Assembly (NCBI RefSeq): GCF_003855255.1
Contig: NZ_CP034072.1
Span: 3,402,727 to 3,466,726, forward strand
Length of the DNA: 64,000 nt
Reading direction: 5' to 3'
Source: Mycolicibacterium nivoides
GTDB lineage: Bacteria; Actinomycetota; Actinomycetes; Mycobacteriales; Mycobacteriaceae
Shown piece after piece: positions 24,325 through 33,008 of the stretch; position 1 is the stretch's first letter; every line of letters begins with the position of its first letter. The notes beneath the pieces are model-generated. The model saw nothing but the letters and a program-made list of their open reading frames with translations, had not been told where the DNA came from and made no database searches. A program made the translations under genes and the position numbers.

Positions 24325-25740
24325 TCACTGGATGTCTCGGGGTTCTCCGGTGCCCATGTACTTGGAAAGCTGGTAGTGCAGGTTGACCGTGCTGCGTTCG
24401 CGATAGGGATTGGGCAAGGTTCCGGGGAACCCTGCCGATTTCATCCCCTGTTGCACCGCCGCCATGTTCGAGAAGTCCTGCGGCAGCACCGACAGCCAGT
24501 TCGGTGAGTCCTTCGGGGTATAGGCCCATTCGGTCTCCGGCTCTTCGCCTTTCGGGTACAGCTCGAAGACAGCGACCTCGAAGATGCACTTGTCCGGGTT
24601 GTAGCCGGGATCGGGTCGTGCGGAGTAGCACAGCGCGCTGGTCAGGCCCTGCCCCACTTGGAAGTTCGGGAAGATCTGCCAAGCAGTGCCGCTCTGCCCG
24701 AGGATGTCGGGCGGGATGGTCGGCCAGGTCACGCCACGCGCCTCGTCATCGCGGCGGGCCGAGGCCAGCCAGTGCTGCAGCACCTCGTCGGCGGGTGTGC
24801 CCTCGGGAAGCTCGTCGACGAGCCGCTTGGCGGCGTTCACCAAGGTCTTCGTCGTCGTCGCGTTGGTCTCTTCCATGGTGTAGACCTGCATCTCGGCAGT
24901 GGAGATGCGCGGATCACCGGTTCCCAGACGGATCTTGGACTTGGTCTCGTCCATGCCTTTTGGCGCGTCGTAGCCGATGTTGCTGTGCTTGCCCTGCGCC
25001 TTGGCCCAGCCCTTGAACTCGCCGAACTTGTTGAACTCCGGGTGCGTGGTGAACACGTGGTAGGTCTCGTTGAAGGCCTCCATCGCGACCTTCCAGTTGC
25101 AGTCGAAGTACAACCATTTGCGCCACTTGTAACGCATGTTCTCCAGGCCGAACGGGTCGAGGATCTTGGCAGCCGGCATCAGGTAGTCGGCCAGCGACTC
25201 GCAGTCGGGATCCATGTTGATGAACAGCCACCCGCCCCAGGTGTCCACCTGTACGGGTGCGAGGTGGGTGTTGCGCGGGGTGAGTTTGCCCTGCCAGTCG
25301 TCCTGCTCCCGGATGTGCGTGCAGGTTCCGTCGAGACCGTAGGTCCAGCCGTGGAATCCGCAGACGAAGGACTTCCGCGCGCGGCCGGTCGCGTTCTTGG
25401 CACCCTCGGGGTTGTCGATGAGCTTGCGTCCGCGGTGCATGCAGACGTTGTGGTGGGCGGTGAATTCGTTTGGGCCCGTGCGCACGACAATGATGGAGTC
25501 GTCGAGGATGTCGTAGGTCAGGTAGCTTCCGACCTCGGGAATCTCCTCGACCCGGCCGACCTGCTGCCAGACCTTGCGCCACAGTCGATCCCGTTCGGCG
25601 CGAGCGTAGCTCTCGGAGATGTAGGCCTCGACCCCGATGGTGGTCGGCTGGGACAAATCTTCGGCGATCTCTCCGCTCGCGTCGTCCGGTTCGGCGTCGA
25701 CCTCCATGGCGGCGTCGAGATGCGATTCGGTATGAGCCAT
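24325..25740 (-). CDS. Rieske non-heme iron oxygenase, large (alpha) subunit
   Basis: A 471-residue ring-hydroxylating-type oxygenase. The Rieske [2Fe-2S] ligands are Cys100-x-His102 and Cys127-x2-His130. The mononuclear iron site is in EAFNETYHVFTTHPE with His228 and His233 and a nearby acidic bridging residue; the usual Asp is replaced in this segment by Asn224/Glu225, common in the broader family. No ferredoxin, reductase or beta-subunit gene is nearby, so electrons must come from elsewhere. It starts immediately downstream of the SDR gene and is the second gene of the operon. Confidence 0.92.
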   Translation of the reverse strand: MAHTESHLDAAMEVDAEPDDASGEIAEDLSQPTTIGVEAYISESYARAERDRLWRKVWQQVGRVEEIPEVGSYLTYDILDDSIIVVRTGPNEFTAHHNVCMHRGRKLIDNPEGAKNATGRARKSFVCGFHGWTYGLDGTCTHIREQDDWQGKLTPRNTHLAPVQVDTWGGWLFINMDPDCESLADYLMPAAKILDPFGLENMRYKWRKWLYFDCNWKVAMEAFNETYHVFTTHPEFNKFGEFKGWAKAQGKHSNIGYDAPKGMDETKSKIRLGTGDPRISTAEMQVYTMEETNATTTKTLVNAAKRLVDELPEGTPADEVLQHWLASARRDDEARGVTWPTIPPDILGQSGTAWQIFPNFQVGQGLTSALCYSARPDPGYNPDKCIFEVAVFELYPKGEEPETEWAYTPKDSPNWLSVLPQDFSNMAAVQQGMKSAGFPGTLPNPYRERSTVNLHYQLSKYMGTGEPRDIQ

Positions 25741-26586
25741 TTAGATCCTCCTGATGGCTTCGCGGAAGTCGTCGTCCTTGAGGAACAGCGAGGTGTTGTC
25801 GGCGCCGAGGTGGGTCCAGCGCAGGTTCAGCCCGCCGTCGACCAGGATGGTCTGGCCGGTGATGTAGCTCGACAGATCCGAGAGCAGGAACAGGATGGCC
25901 CCGGCCTGCTCCTCGGGAGTACCGCGGCGGCCCATCGCGATCGCCCGCCGGTCCCGCTCGGGGTCGGCATCGACATAGGTTGCCGAGGCCGCGGTTTCGG
26001 TCACCCCAGGAGCGACGGCGTTGACCCGGATGCCTTCGGCGGCGAGTTCTGCGGCCATGGTCCGGGTGGCCGCCACGATCGCGGCCTTCGCTGTGCCGTA
26101 GGCGACGTGATACGGCGCGGTGTTCATTCCGCTGATCGAGGACACCGACACGATCGAGCCCGGGGCGCCCTGGCTGCGGATCTCAGCGGCCACAGCCTGG
26201 CTCATGAAGAACATGGTCTCCAGGTTCGCGGCGAACAGCTCGCGCCAGTCGGCCCGCGAGACCCGGGTGGCGGGCATCCAGGTGGACGGCGCCGCGCCGC
26301 CTGCGACATTCACCAGCCCGTACAGCGTTCCGTCGGCAGCCCGCGCCGCGTCGAGCACCGCCACGATGCCCTCATCGGTGGACGCGTCGGCGGCGACCGT
26401 CACCACGTTCAGTCCCTTGTCGGCCAGCGGTGCCACGTGCGTGTCGAGGTTCTCCTGGGAGCGGCTCACCGCCACCACCGTGGCGCCGGCCTCGGCCGCC
26501 ATCCGCGTGACAGTGGTTCCGATGCCGCCACCACCGGCGCCCGACACCACCACAACGCGGCCGTCCAAGCTCAGGGAACTGTCCAT
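25741..26586 (-). CDS. Short-chain dehydrogenase, first gene of the catabolic operon
   Basis: A 281-residue SDR with GAGGGGIGTTV as the cofactor loop, VAGGA, Ser in SVSSISG and the catalytic AYGTAKAA. It ends in VDGGLNLRWTHLG, a C terminus usual for SDRs of this kind. The ATG at 26586 is preferred over a GTG two codons upstream. It abuts the Rieske oxygenase gene with no spacer. The divergent promoter region upstream carries a perfect GTC-NN-GAC palindrome only about 20 bases away. Confidence 0.9.
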   Translation of the reverse strand: MDSSLSLDGRVVVVSGAGGGGIGTTVTRMAAEAGATVVAVSRSQENLDTHVAPLADKGLNVVTVAADASTDEGIVAVLDAARAADGTLYGLVNVAGGAAPSTWMPATRVSRADWRELFAANLETMFFMSQAVAAEIRSQGAPGSIVSVSSISGMNTAPYHVAYGTAKAAIVAATRTMAAELAAEGIRVNAVAPGVTETAASATYVDADPERDRRAIAMGRRGTPEEQAGAILFLLSDLSSYITGQTILVDGGLNLRWTHLGADNTSLFLKDDDFREAIRRI

Positions 26587-26606
26587 CCGCACCCCAATCG
26601 GCTCAA

Positions 26607-26618
26607 TTGTCCGGACAA
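26607..26618. promoter_or_regulatory. Candidate GntR operator 1
   Basis: TTGTCCGGACAA is a perfect 12-base palindrome close to the start of the minus-strand operon. GTC-NN-GAC cores are used by HutC-type GntR regulators such as DasR, and a regulator of that type is encoded at 28359. Confidence 0.6.
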
Positions 26619-26702
26619 CAAATGACGATCTTCATATTGGAGAACACTATTCCCCAGCACTTATTCAACCGTCAAGGGTCGATCCGAGCTTTTCGACGGC
26701 TA

Positions 26703-26714
26703 TTGTCTGGACTA
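26703..26714. promoter_or_regulatory. Candidate GntR operator 2
   Basis: TTGTCTGGACTA matches operator 1 in 10 of 12 positions and keeps the GTC-NN-GAC core. It lies 25 bases before the beta-propeller gene, 96 bases from operator 1, on the other side of the divergent promoter. Confidence 0.55.
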
Positions 26715-26739
26715 CGGCAAGTTGCTAACGTCCGAGGTC

Positions 26740-28353
26740 ATGAGCGCCCTATCGGCAAATCCCGGCATCGCCAACGCGAGGTACACCGCAAACCCGTCGG
26801 TGGCCGAGAACTGGACGCTGGAGCAGGTCACAGGCCCCAGCAGGCTGTTCGGCGCGAACGGCCTGCGCACCGGTCCGGACGGCCGGATCTACGTCGCCCA
26901 GGTCACCGGCAGCCAGATCAGCGCGCTCGACCTGGAAACCGGACAGCTCGAAACCGTCAGCGCCAAGGGCGGCGACATCATCGCCCCCGACGACGTGGCC
27001 TTCGACCCGAGCGGCAACCTCTACGCGACCGAGGTGATGGACGGCCGGGTCAGCGTGCGCGCAGCCGACGGCACCACCCGCGTGCTGCGCGACGACATCC
27101 CCTCCGCCAACGGCATCACCTTCCACCAGGGCCGGCTGTTCGTCGGAGAATGCCGTGAGGGCGGCCGGCTCATGGAGTTCGACCTGGCCGGCGGCGCCCC
27201 GCGCATCCTGCTCGAGGACGTGCCCTCGCCCAACGCCATGGAAGTCGGCCCCGACGGACTGTTGTATTTCCCGGTGATGGGCGCGAACGAGATCTGGCGT
27301 ATCGATCCCAGCGGCGGCGACCCTCAGGTGGTGGCCGGCGGGCTCGGGGTACCGGACTCGGTCAAGTTCGACGCCGACGGCCACATCGTCTCCACGCAGG
27401 TGGCCAGCGGGCAGGTGCTGCGCATCGACCCGCGCAACGGCGACCAGACGCTGCTGGCCCAGCTCAACCCCGGCCTGGACAACTGCACCTTCGTCGACGG
27501 CCGGCTGTTCGTCTCGAACTTCACCGGCGAGATCACCGAGATCCTGTCGGGTGGCGGCACCGCGCCCCTGCTGCCGGGCGGGCTCAACTGGCCGCTGGAC
27601 CTGACGGTCGGCCCCGACGGCGATCTCTACGTCGCCGACGGCACCTACTTCTACCGGGTGAACCCCGACGGTGGACTGCAGACCGTCGCAATGCTGTTCT
27701 CCCCCGGCTATCCCGGCTTCCTGCGTGGAGTGACCGCCTCGGGCCCAGGCGAGTTCATCGTCACCACCGCCGCGGATACGGTGGCCCGGTTCCGCCCAGC
27801 GGGGGCCGAGGACGAGGTGAGCCAGATTCTCGCCGGCGGCATCGACCAGCCCTATGGCGTGGCACAGGCTCCCGATGGTTCGGTGGTGGTCGTCGAACAG
27901 GGTGCGGGACGCCTACTCTCGGTGCGCGACGGTTCGGTGAGCGTCCTGGCTTCCGGCCTGGACACCCCGGTCGGTGTGGTGATCGGGCCCGACGGCGCGC
28001 CCCTGGTGTCGGTGGCCGGCGCGGTTGTGCGGGTGAGCGGCGGAGGTGTCGCGCCGCTGGTCGACGGATTGCACACGCCGCACGGCATTCTCGTGCGTGA
28101 CGGCGTGCTCTACATCGTCGACTCCGGCAGCAAGGAACTCATCGGCTACGACCTGGACGATGCGGGCCGCACCACGATCGCCACCGGGCTGCCGGTCGGC
28201 CCGCCGCCCGGAGTGACCCCCAAGCCGCTCAAGGGCATGCCGCCGTTCTCCGGCCCGCAGGGCCCGTTCGCCGGGATCACCGCGGGAGCCGATGGAACGC
28301 TTTACATCTCGGGCGACGGCGATGGCAGCGTGCTGGCGCTGCGCAGAGGCTGA
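26740..28353 (+). CDS. SMP-30/gluconolactonase-like beta-propeller protein
   Basis: A 537-residue cytosolic protein made of NHL/SMP-30-type beta-propeller repeats: the motif hydrophobic-x-GPDG-x-hydrophobic-Y-hydrophobic recurs about every 40-45 residues (LRTGPDGRIYVAQ, MEVGPDGLLYFPV, LTVGPDGDLYVAD, VVIGPDGAPLVS). The number of repeats is enough for two propellers or one large one. Relatives include calcium-dependent lactonases. Facing an operon with a Baeyer-Villiger-type enzyme, lactone hydrolysis is an attractive role, but it is inference. The ATG at 26740 is preferred to a TTG at 26722. Confidence 0.8.
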   Translation: MSALSANPGIANARYTANPSVAENWTLEQVTGPSRLFGANGLRTGPDGRIYVAQVTGSQISALDLETGQLETVSAKGGDIIAPDDVAFDPSGNLYATEVMDGRVSVRAADGTTRVLRDDIPSANGITFHQGRLFVGECREGGRLMEFDLAGGAPRILLEDVPSPNAMEVGPDGLLYFPVMGANEIWRIDPSGGDPQVVAGGLGVPDSVKFDADGHIVSTQVASGQVLRIDPRNGDQTLLAQLNPGLDNCTFVDGRLFVSNFTGEITEILSGGGTAPLLPGGLNWPLDLTVGPDGDLYVADGTYFYRVNPDGGLQTVAMLFSPGYPGFLRGVTASGPGEFIVTTAADTVARFRPAGAEDEVSQILAGGIDQPYGVAQAPDGSVVVVEQGAGRLLSVRDGSVSVLASGLDTPVGVVIGPDGAPLVSVAGAVVRVSGGGVAPLVDGLHTPHGILVRDGVLYIVDSGSKELIGYDLDDAGRTTIATGLPVGPPPGVTPKPLKGMPPFSGPQGPFAGITAGADGTLYISGDGDGSVLALRRG

Positions 28354-28358
28354 CACCG

Positions 28359-29096
28359 ATGACACTCACCCCCGCTGACCACCGCTACCTGCAGGTCGCG
28401 CGCACCCTGCGCAAGGAGATCGTCGACGGGGTGTACCCGGTGGGCTCACAATTGCCCACCGAACACGAACTGTGCGAGCGCTTCGAGGTCAGCCGCTACA
28501 CCGTGCGTGAGGCGCTGCGGCGCCTCCGCGACGACAACCTCGTCACGTCACGGCCGCGGGCCGGCACCACGGTGGCCCAGCGGGCCGCGACCAACACCTA
28601 TGCCCAGGACGTGGTCTCGATCAATGACCTGCTGGCCTTCGCCACCGGCGCCCAGTTCACCATCGAGTCCAATGCCATGGTCACCATCGACAGCGAATTG
28701 GTCGAACGCACCGGGCTTCCGCTCGGCGAGCAGTGGCTGGCGGTCCGCGGCTACCGGCAGGCCGATGGCGATCCGGCACCGGTGTGCCGCACCGAGTACT
28801 TCATCAACCGCAGCTTCGCCGCCGTCGGGCGGCTGCTGCAACGACACTCCGGTCCGATCTTCCCGCTGATCGAGGATCTGTTCGGGGTCAGCATCGTCGA
28901 AGTGCACCAGGAGATCTCAGCGATCGTCACGTCCGCCGAACTCGCCGCGGGCCTCAAGGTCGGCGCGGGCACCGCGGCCCTGCAGATGCAGCGCACCTAC
29001 ACCACCTCCGACGGGGAGATCGCCCAGGTCACCGTCAACACCCACCCGTCCGACCGGTTCCGCCACTCCATGACGATGCGCCGGGTCAAGGGCTGA
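28359..29096 (+). CDS. GntR family regulator, HutC type with UTRA domain
   Basis: A 245-residue repressor. The winged helix covers about residues 8-75 (GSQLPTEHELCERFEVSRYTVREALRRL is the classic GntR helix-turn-helix region), followed by a UTRA effector-binding domain with the typical EYFINRSFA and QEISAIVTS segments. It lies six bases downstream of the beta-propeller gene. It is the only dedicated regulator in the 14-33 kb catabolic block and probably binds the two GTC-NN-GAC sites in the divergent promoter, released by a pathway intermediate. Confidence 0.9.
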   Translation: MTLTPADHRYLQVARTLRKEIVDGVYPVGSQLPTEHELCERFEVSRYTVREALRRLRDDNLVTSRPRAGTTVAQRAATNTYAQDVVSINDLLAFATGAQFTIESNAMVTIDSELVERTGLPLGEQWLAVRGYRQADGDPAPVCRTEYFINRSFAAVGRLLQRHSGPIFPLIEDLFGVSIVEVHQEISAIVTSAELAAGLKVGAGTAALQMQRTYTTSDGEIAQVTVNTHPSDRFRHSMTMRRVKG

Positions 29097-29102
29097 GGCA
29101 CG

Positions 29103-30668
29103 GTGCGAAATCTGGTGCGACGGGACGAGGCGCGTTCGGACGACGCCTACGCCCGGGGTCTGTGGGTGTCCACCACCTTGGCCGACGCCCTCGCGGACGC
29201 GGCGCGTGAGAGCCCCGACCGGACGCTTGTGATCGACGGCGACATCACCCTGACGGCGCGCGAATTGCATGACCGGGCACGGGCACTGGCACTGCGGCTC
29301 GCCGACTGGATGCCGGTGGGCAGCGTGGTGTCCTTCATGCTGCCCAACTGGCACGAGGCCGCCATCATCTACCTGGGCGCCACGTTGGCCGGCATGGCGG
29401 TCAACCCGATCCTGCCCTCACTGCGCGACCGGGAACTGTGTTTCATCCTCGACGATGCGCACAGCCGCGCGATCTTCATCCCCGCCCGGTTCGGCAACCA
29501 CGACTACGCCGCGATGCTCACCCGGGTGTGCGGCGGGATGGCCACGCCACCGGAAGTGGTGGTGCTGCGCGGGGACCCGGGCCCGCACCGCTCATTCGAC
29601 GCCCTGCCCGCGGCACGCGACCGGGCCCTGCCCGCGCTCGACCCGGACGACATCCGGATGATCATGTACACCTCCGGGACCACCGGGCGGCCCAAAGGTG
29701 TACTGCACAGCCACAACTCGATCAACGCATTGATCCTACAGCTGCGTCAGCACTGGATGATCGACCCCGGTGACACGTTCCTGGTGCCCTCCCCCATCGC
29801 TCACATCGGCGGTTCCATCTATGCCTTCGAATGCCCCTTGCTGTTGGGCAGCACCGCCGTGCTGATGGAGCGCTGGAACGCCGAGGAGGGCGTGGCCCTG
29901 ATGACCGAACGCAAATGCACCCACATGGCCGGGGCAACACCGTTTCTGGAGCAGCTCCTCGGGGCCGCCGAACGGGCCGGCACCCGGCTACCCGATCTCA
30001 AGGTGTTCATCTGCGGTGGCGCTTCGGTACCTCCGTCGCTCATCCGGCGGGCGTCGGACTACTTCGAGCGAGCCGTGGTCAGCCGGGTCTACGGCTCCAC
30101 CGAGGTGCCGGTGACCACCGTCGGCTCACTGGCACCCGGGGGCATCGAGCACGCCGCCGAGACCGACGGCCGTCCCGGCATCGCCGAGATCCGGCTGGTC
30201 TCCGGCGAGATCCGGGCCCGCGGCCCGCAGATGCTGCTGGGTTATCTGCACCCCGAGGACGAGATCGAATCCTTCGACCAGGACGGCTTCTTCCGCACCG
30301 GGGACCTCGGCCGATGGGTGGATGGCGACTACCTGCAGGTGACCGGGCGGGCCAAGGACCTCATCATCCGCAACGGCGAGAACATCTCCCCCAAGGAAGT
30401 CGAGGACCTCCTGGTCGGCCACCTCGGCATCGTCGAGGTGGCTGTGGTGGGCCTGCCCGATGACCGCACCGGGGAACGTGCCTGCGCGGTACTGGTGACT
30501 TCCGGCGGCCGGCGCCCCGACGTGACCGACCTGGGCCGGGTCCTGGCCCAGCACGGGCTGGCCCGGTTCAAAACACCCGAGCGGGTGGAGATCTGGGATG
30601 CCCTGCCGAAGAACGACGCGGGCAAAGTGTTGAAACATCACATCCGAGCACGGTTGAAGGGCGAATAG
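29103..30668 (+). CDS. Acyl-CoA synthetase (AMP-binding) 1
   Basis: A 521-residue ANL-superfamily ligase that adenylates a carboxylic acid and transfers it to CoA. The P-loop is MYTSGTTGRPKGVLHSH, followed by VYGSTEVPV, FFRTGDLGRW and the C-terminal hinge and lysine region KNDAGKVLKH. The GTG at 29103 follows the GntR stop by six bases, so it is in the same operon. It would activate an acid product of the pathway. Confidence 0.9.
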   Translation: MRNLVRRDEARSDDAYARGLWVSTTLADALADAARESPDRTLVIDGDITLTARELHDRARALALRLADWMPVGSVVSFMLPNWHEAAIIYLGATLAGMAVNPILPSLRDRELCFILDDAHSRAIFIPARFGNHDYAAMLTRVCGGMATPPEVVVLRGDPGPHRSFDALPAARDRALPALDPDDIRMIMYTSGTTGRPKGVLHSHNSINALILQLRQHWMIDPGDTFLVPSPIAHIGGSIYAFECPLLLGSTAVLMERWNAEEGVALMTERKCTHMAGATPFLEQLLGAAERAGTRLPDLKVFICGGASVPPSLIRRASDYFERAVVSRVYGSTEVPVTTVGSLAPGGIEHAAETDGRPGIAEIRLVSGEIRARGPQMLLGYLHPEDEIESFDQDGFFRTGDLGRWVDGDYLQVTGRAKDLIIRNGENISPKEVEDLLVGHLGIVEVAVVGLPDDRTGERACAVLVTSGGRRPDVTDLGRVLAQHGLARFKTPERVEIWDALPKNDAGKVLKHHIRARLKGE

Positions 30669-30669
30669 A

Positions 30670-31455
30670 ATGCAGGTCGCGATCGTCACCGGAGCCAGCA
30701 GCGGCATCGGATTCGGCTGTGCCACCACGCTTGCCGAGGCGGGCATGGCGGTGCTCGGAACCGGCCGCGACGAGGACCGGCTCGCCGAGCTCGAACGGGC
30801 TGTGGGCGACCCGGGCCGGATCGCGACCCTGGCCGTCGACCTGACCGACGACGACGCACCGCAGCGCATCGTCGAGGCCGCGTTGTCCCGCTGGGGCCGT
30901 ATCGACTTCCTGATCAACAACGCCGGCATCGGCAGCCCCAAACCCCTGCACGAGACCGACGACGAAACCTTGGATCACTTCCTCGGGATCATGCTGCGGG
31001 CGCCGTTCCGGTTGGCGCGAGATGTGCTGCCGCACATGGGTCCCGGATCGGCGATCATCAACGTCACCTCCACGTTCGCCGTCGTCGGCGGGCTGCGCGG
31101 CGGAGCCTACTCGGCCGCCAAGGGCGGATTGACCGCACTGACCACCCACATCGCCTGCCAGTACGGCGCGCAGGGCATCCGGTGCAACGCGGTGGCCCCC
31201 GGCGTCACCGTCACCCCGATGGTCGAGCAGCGTCTCAACGATCCGGGGTTCCGCAAGATGCAGACCGAGATGACCCCGCACACCCGCCTGGGCCGGGTCG
31301 AGGACATCGCCGCCACCGTGGCATTCCTGTGCTCCGACGGTGGTGCCTTCATCAACGGGCAGACCATCGTCGTCGACGGCGGCTGGAGCTCGACGAAATA
31401 CCTGTCTGATTTCGCGCTGCGCGCCAACTGGATTGAGGATGGTTCTCAGTCATGA
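30670..31455 (+). CDS. Short-chain dehydrogenase
   Basis: A 261-residue classical SDR: TGASSGIGFG cofactor loop, NNAG at about 88-91, catalytic Ser in NVTSTFA, YSAAKGG and the PG motif following the active site. The start overlaps the end of the upstream synthetase region by one base spacing and its own stop overlaps the next synthetase as ATGA. It would oxidise or reduce an alcohol/ketone intermediate; cofactor preference is not clear. Confidence 0.9.
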   Translation: MQVAIVTGASSGIGFGCATTLAEAGMAVLGTGRDEDRLAELERAVGDPGRIATLAVDLTDDDAPQRIVEAALSRWGRIDFLINNAGIGSPKPLHETDDETLDHFLGIMLRAPFRLARDVLPHMGPGSAIINVTSTFAVVGGLRGGAYSAAKGGLTALTTHIACQYGAQGIRCNAVAPGVTVTPMVEQRLNDPGFRKMQTEMTPHTRLGRVEDIAATVAFLCSDGGAFINGQTIVVDGGWSSTKYLSDFALRANWIEDGSQS

Positions 31456-33008
31456 ATGTCTTCGCGGTGCTCGATCAGGCCGCCGCCCGGTTCGGTGACC
31501 GGGGCGCGGTCTTTCTGGGCGAACGTCAACTGCTCACCTGGGCGGAGCTGCGCGACCGCGTACTGCGCCTGGCCACCTCGCTGAAGGCGCTCGGCGATCG
31601 CGGGACCCGCGTCGCCGTCGCCAGCGAGAACCGGCCCGAGATCGTCGAGCTGATGTTCGCCATCTGGGCGGCCGAGTGCGTTTTCGTACCGATCAACTAC
31701 AAACTGCATCCCCGCGAGATGGCCGACATCCTGGCCGATTCCGGTGCGGCGCAGGTGTTCGCGTCGGCCAAGATCGCCGACGGCCTGGCCGCGTCCACCG
31801 AAGTACCCGTCGAGATCATCGGCACCCCGGACTACTCGGCACGGTTCGCCTCCAGGCCGTCAACCGTGCCCACGACTGATCCGGGCTCGCTGGCCTGGCT
31901 GTTCTACACCAGCGGAACCACCGGAAAATCCAAGGGCGCCATGCTGTCCCACCGCAACCTGATGGCGATGACGGTGGCGCACCTGGCGGACTTCGACGAC
32001 CCGGACGAGAACTGCAGTCTGATCCACGGTGCCCCGATGTCGCACGGCTCCGGTCTGTACATCCCGCCCTACGTGCTGCGCGGTGCCCGTCAGGTGATCC
32101 CGGAATCGGCCGCGTTCGATCCCGACGAGTTCCTGGACCTGTGCGGCCATCACCCCGGCAGCAGCGCCTTTCTCGCGCCGACCATGGTGCAGCGCCTGAT
32201 CCAGACCGGCCGGCCCCGTCCCGAGAACCTGAAAACCGTGGTCTACGGCGGCGGACCGATGTACGTCGACAGCCTCAAGAAGTCCCTGGCCGCCTACGGA
32301 CCGATCTTCGTGCAGCTCTACGGGCAGGGCGAAGCGCCGATGACGATCACCGGGCTGCGCCGCGCGGACCACATTGATGCCGACGACGCGACGCTGGGCT
32401 CTGTCGGTTATCCGCGTTCCGGCGTCGAGGTCGCCGTGCTCACCTCCGACGGCACCCACGCGGCCGTCGACGAGATCGGCGAGATCGTCTGCCGCGGTGA
32501 CGTCGTCATGTCGGGGTACTGGAACAACCCGACCGCCACCGCAGCGACACTCAAGGACGGCTGGCTGCACACCGGTGACATGGGTTCCTTCGATACGCGC
32601 GGCTACCTCACCCTGCGCGATCGTTCCAAGGACGTGGTGATCAGCGGGGGCAGCAACATCTATCCCCGCGAGGTGGAGGAAGCGCTGCTGGAACATCCCG
32701 ATGTCGTGGAGGCGGGCGTGGTGGGCGCACCCGATGCGGACTGGGGTGAGGTGGTGGTGGCGTTCGTGGTCGTATCCGACGCCGCGCTCGATACTGCAAT
32801 GCTCGACGCTCACCTGCTGGAACGCATCGCCCGGTTCAAACGGCCAAAACGCTACGAGTTCATCGACGCGCTGCCGAAGAACAGCTACGGCAAGGTGCTC
32901 AAACGCGAACTGCGGGAGCGGCTGGTACAGCAATGGACGGGCGGGTCCCGACAGGCATACTCTGATGTGATCTGGATCACTTATGCCGGACCCGAGGAGG
33001 CGGGATGA
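31452..33008 (+). CDS. Acyl-CoA synthetase (AMP-binding) 2
   Basis: A 518-residue ANL ligase with FYTSGTTGKSKGAMLSH, LYGQGEAPMTI, LHTGDMGSFD and the C-terminal lysine motif KNSYGKVLKR. It is ATGA-coupled to the SDR upstream. The 3' coding end contains a CRP-like palindrome at 32966-32981, and the stop overlaps the start of a small Cys/His-rich gene. Two synthetases in one operon may handle different acids, for example ring-derived and side-chain products. Confidence 0.9.
   Translation: MNVFAVLDQAAARFGDRGAVFLGERQLLTWAELRDRVLRLATSLKALGDRGTRVAVASENRPEIVELMFAIWAAECVFVPINYKLHPREMADILADSGAAQVFASAKIADGLAASTEVPVEIIGTPDYSARFASRPSTVPTTDPGSLAWLFYTSGTTGKSKGAMLSHRNLMAMTVAHLADFDDPDENCSLIHGAPMSHGSGLYIPPYVLRGARQVIPESAAFDPDEFLDLCGHHPGSSAFLAPTMVQRLIQTGRPRPENLKTVVYGGGPMYVDSLKKSLAAYGPIFVQLYGQGEAPMTITGLRRADHIDADDATLGSVGYPRSGVEVAVLTSDGTHAAVDEIGEIVCRGDVVMSGYWNNPTATAATLKDGWLHTGDMGSFDTRGYLTLRDRSKDVVISGGSNIYPREVEEALLEHPDVVEAGVVGAPDADWGEVVVAFVVVSDAALDTAMLDAHLLERIARFKRPKRYEFIDALPKNSYGKVLKRELRERLVQQWTGGSRQAYSDVIWITYAGPEEAG
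32966..32981. promoter_or_regulatory. CRP-like binding site ahead of the frd genes
   Basis: TGTGATCTGGATCACT fits the TGTGA-N6-TCACA consensus with one mismatch at the last base. It lies inside the 3' end of the acyl-CoA synthetase, 24 bases before the next gene and about 280 bases before frdA. The M. tuberculosis cAMP receptor Rv3676 recognises this sequence type and, as I recall, binds ahead of frdA. Confidence 0.55.
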
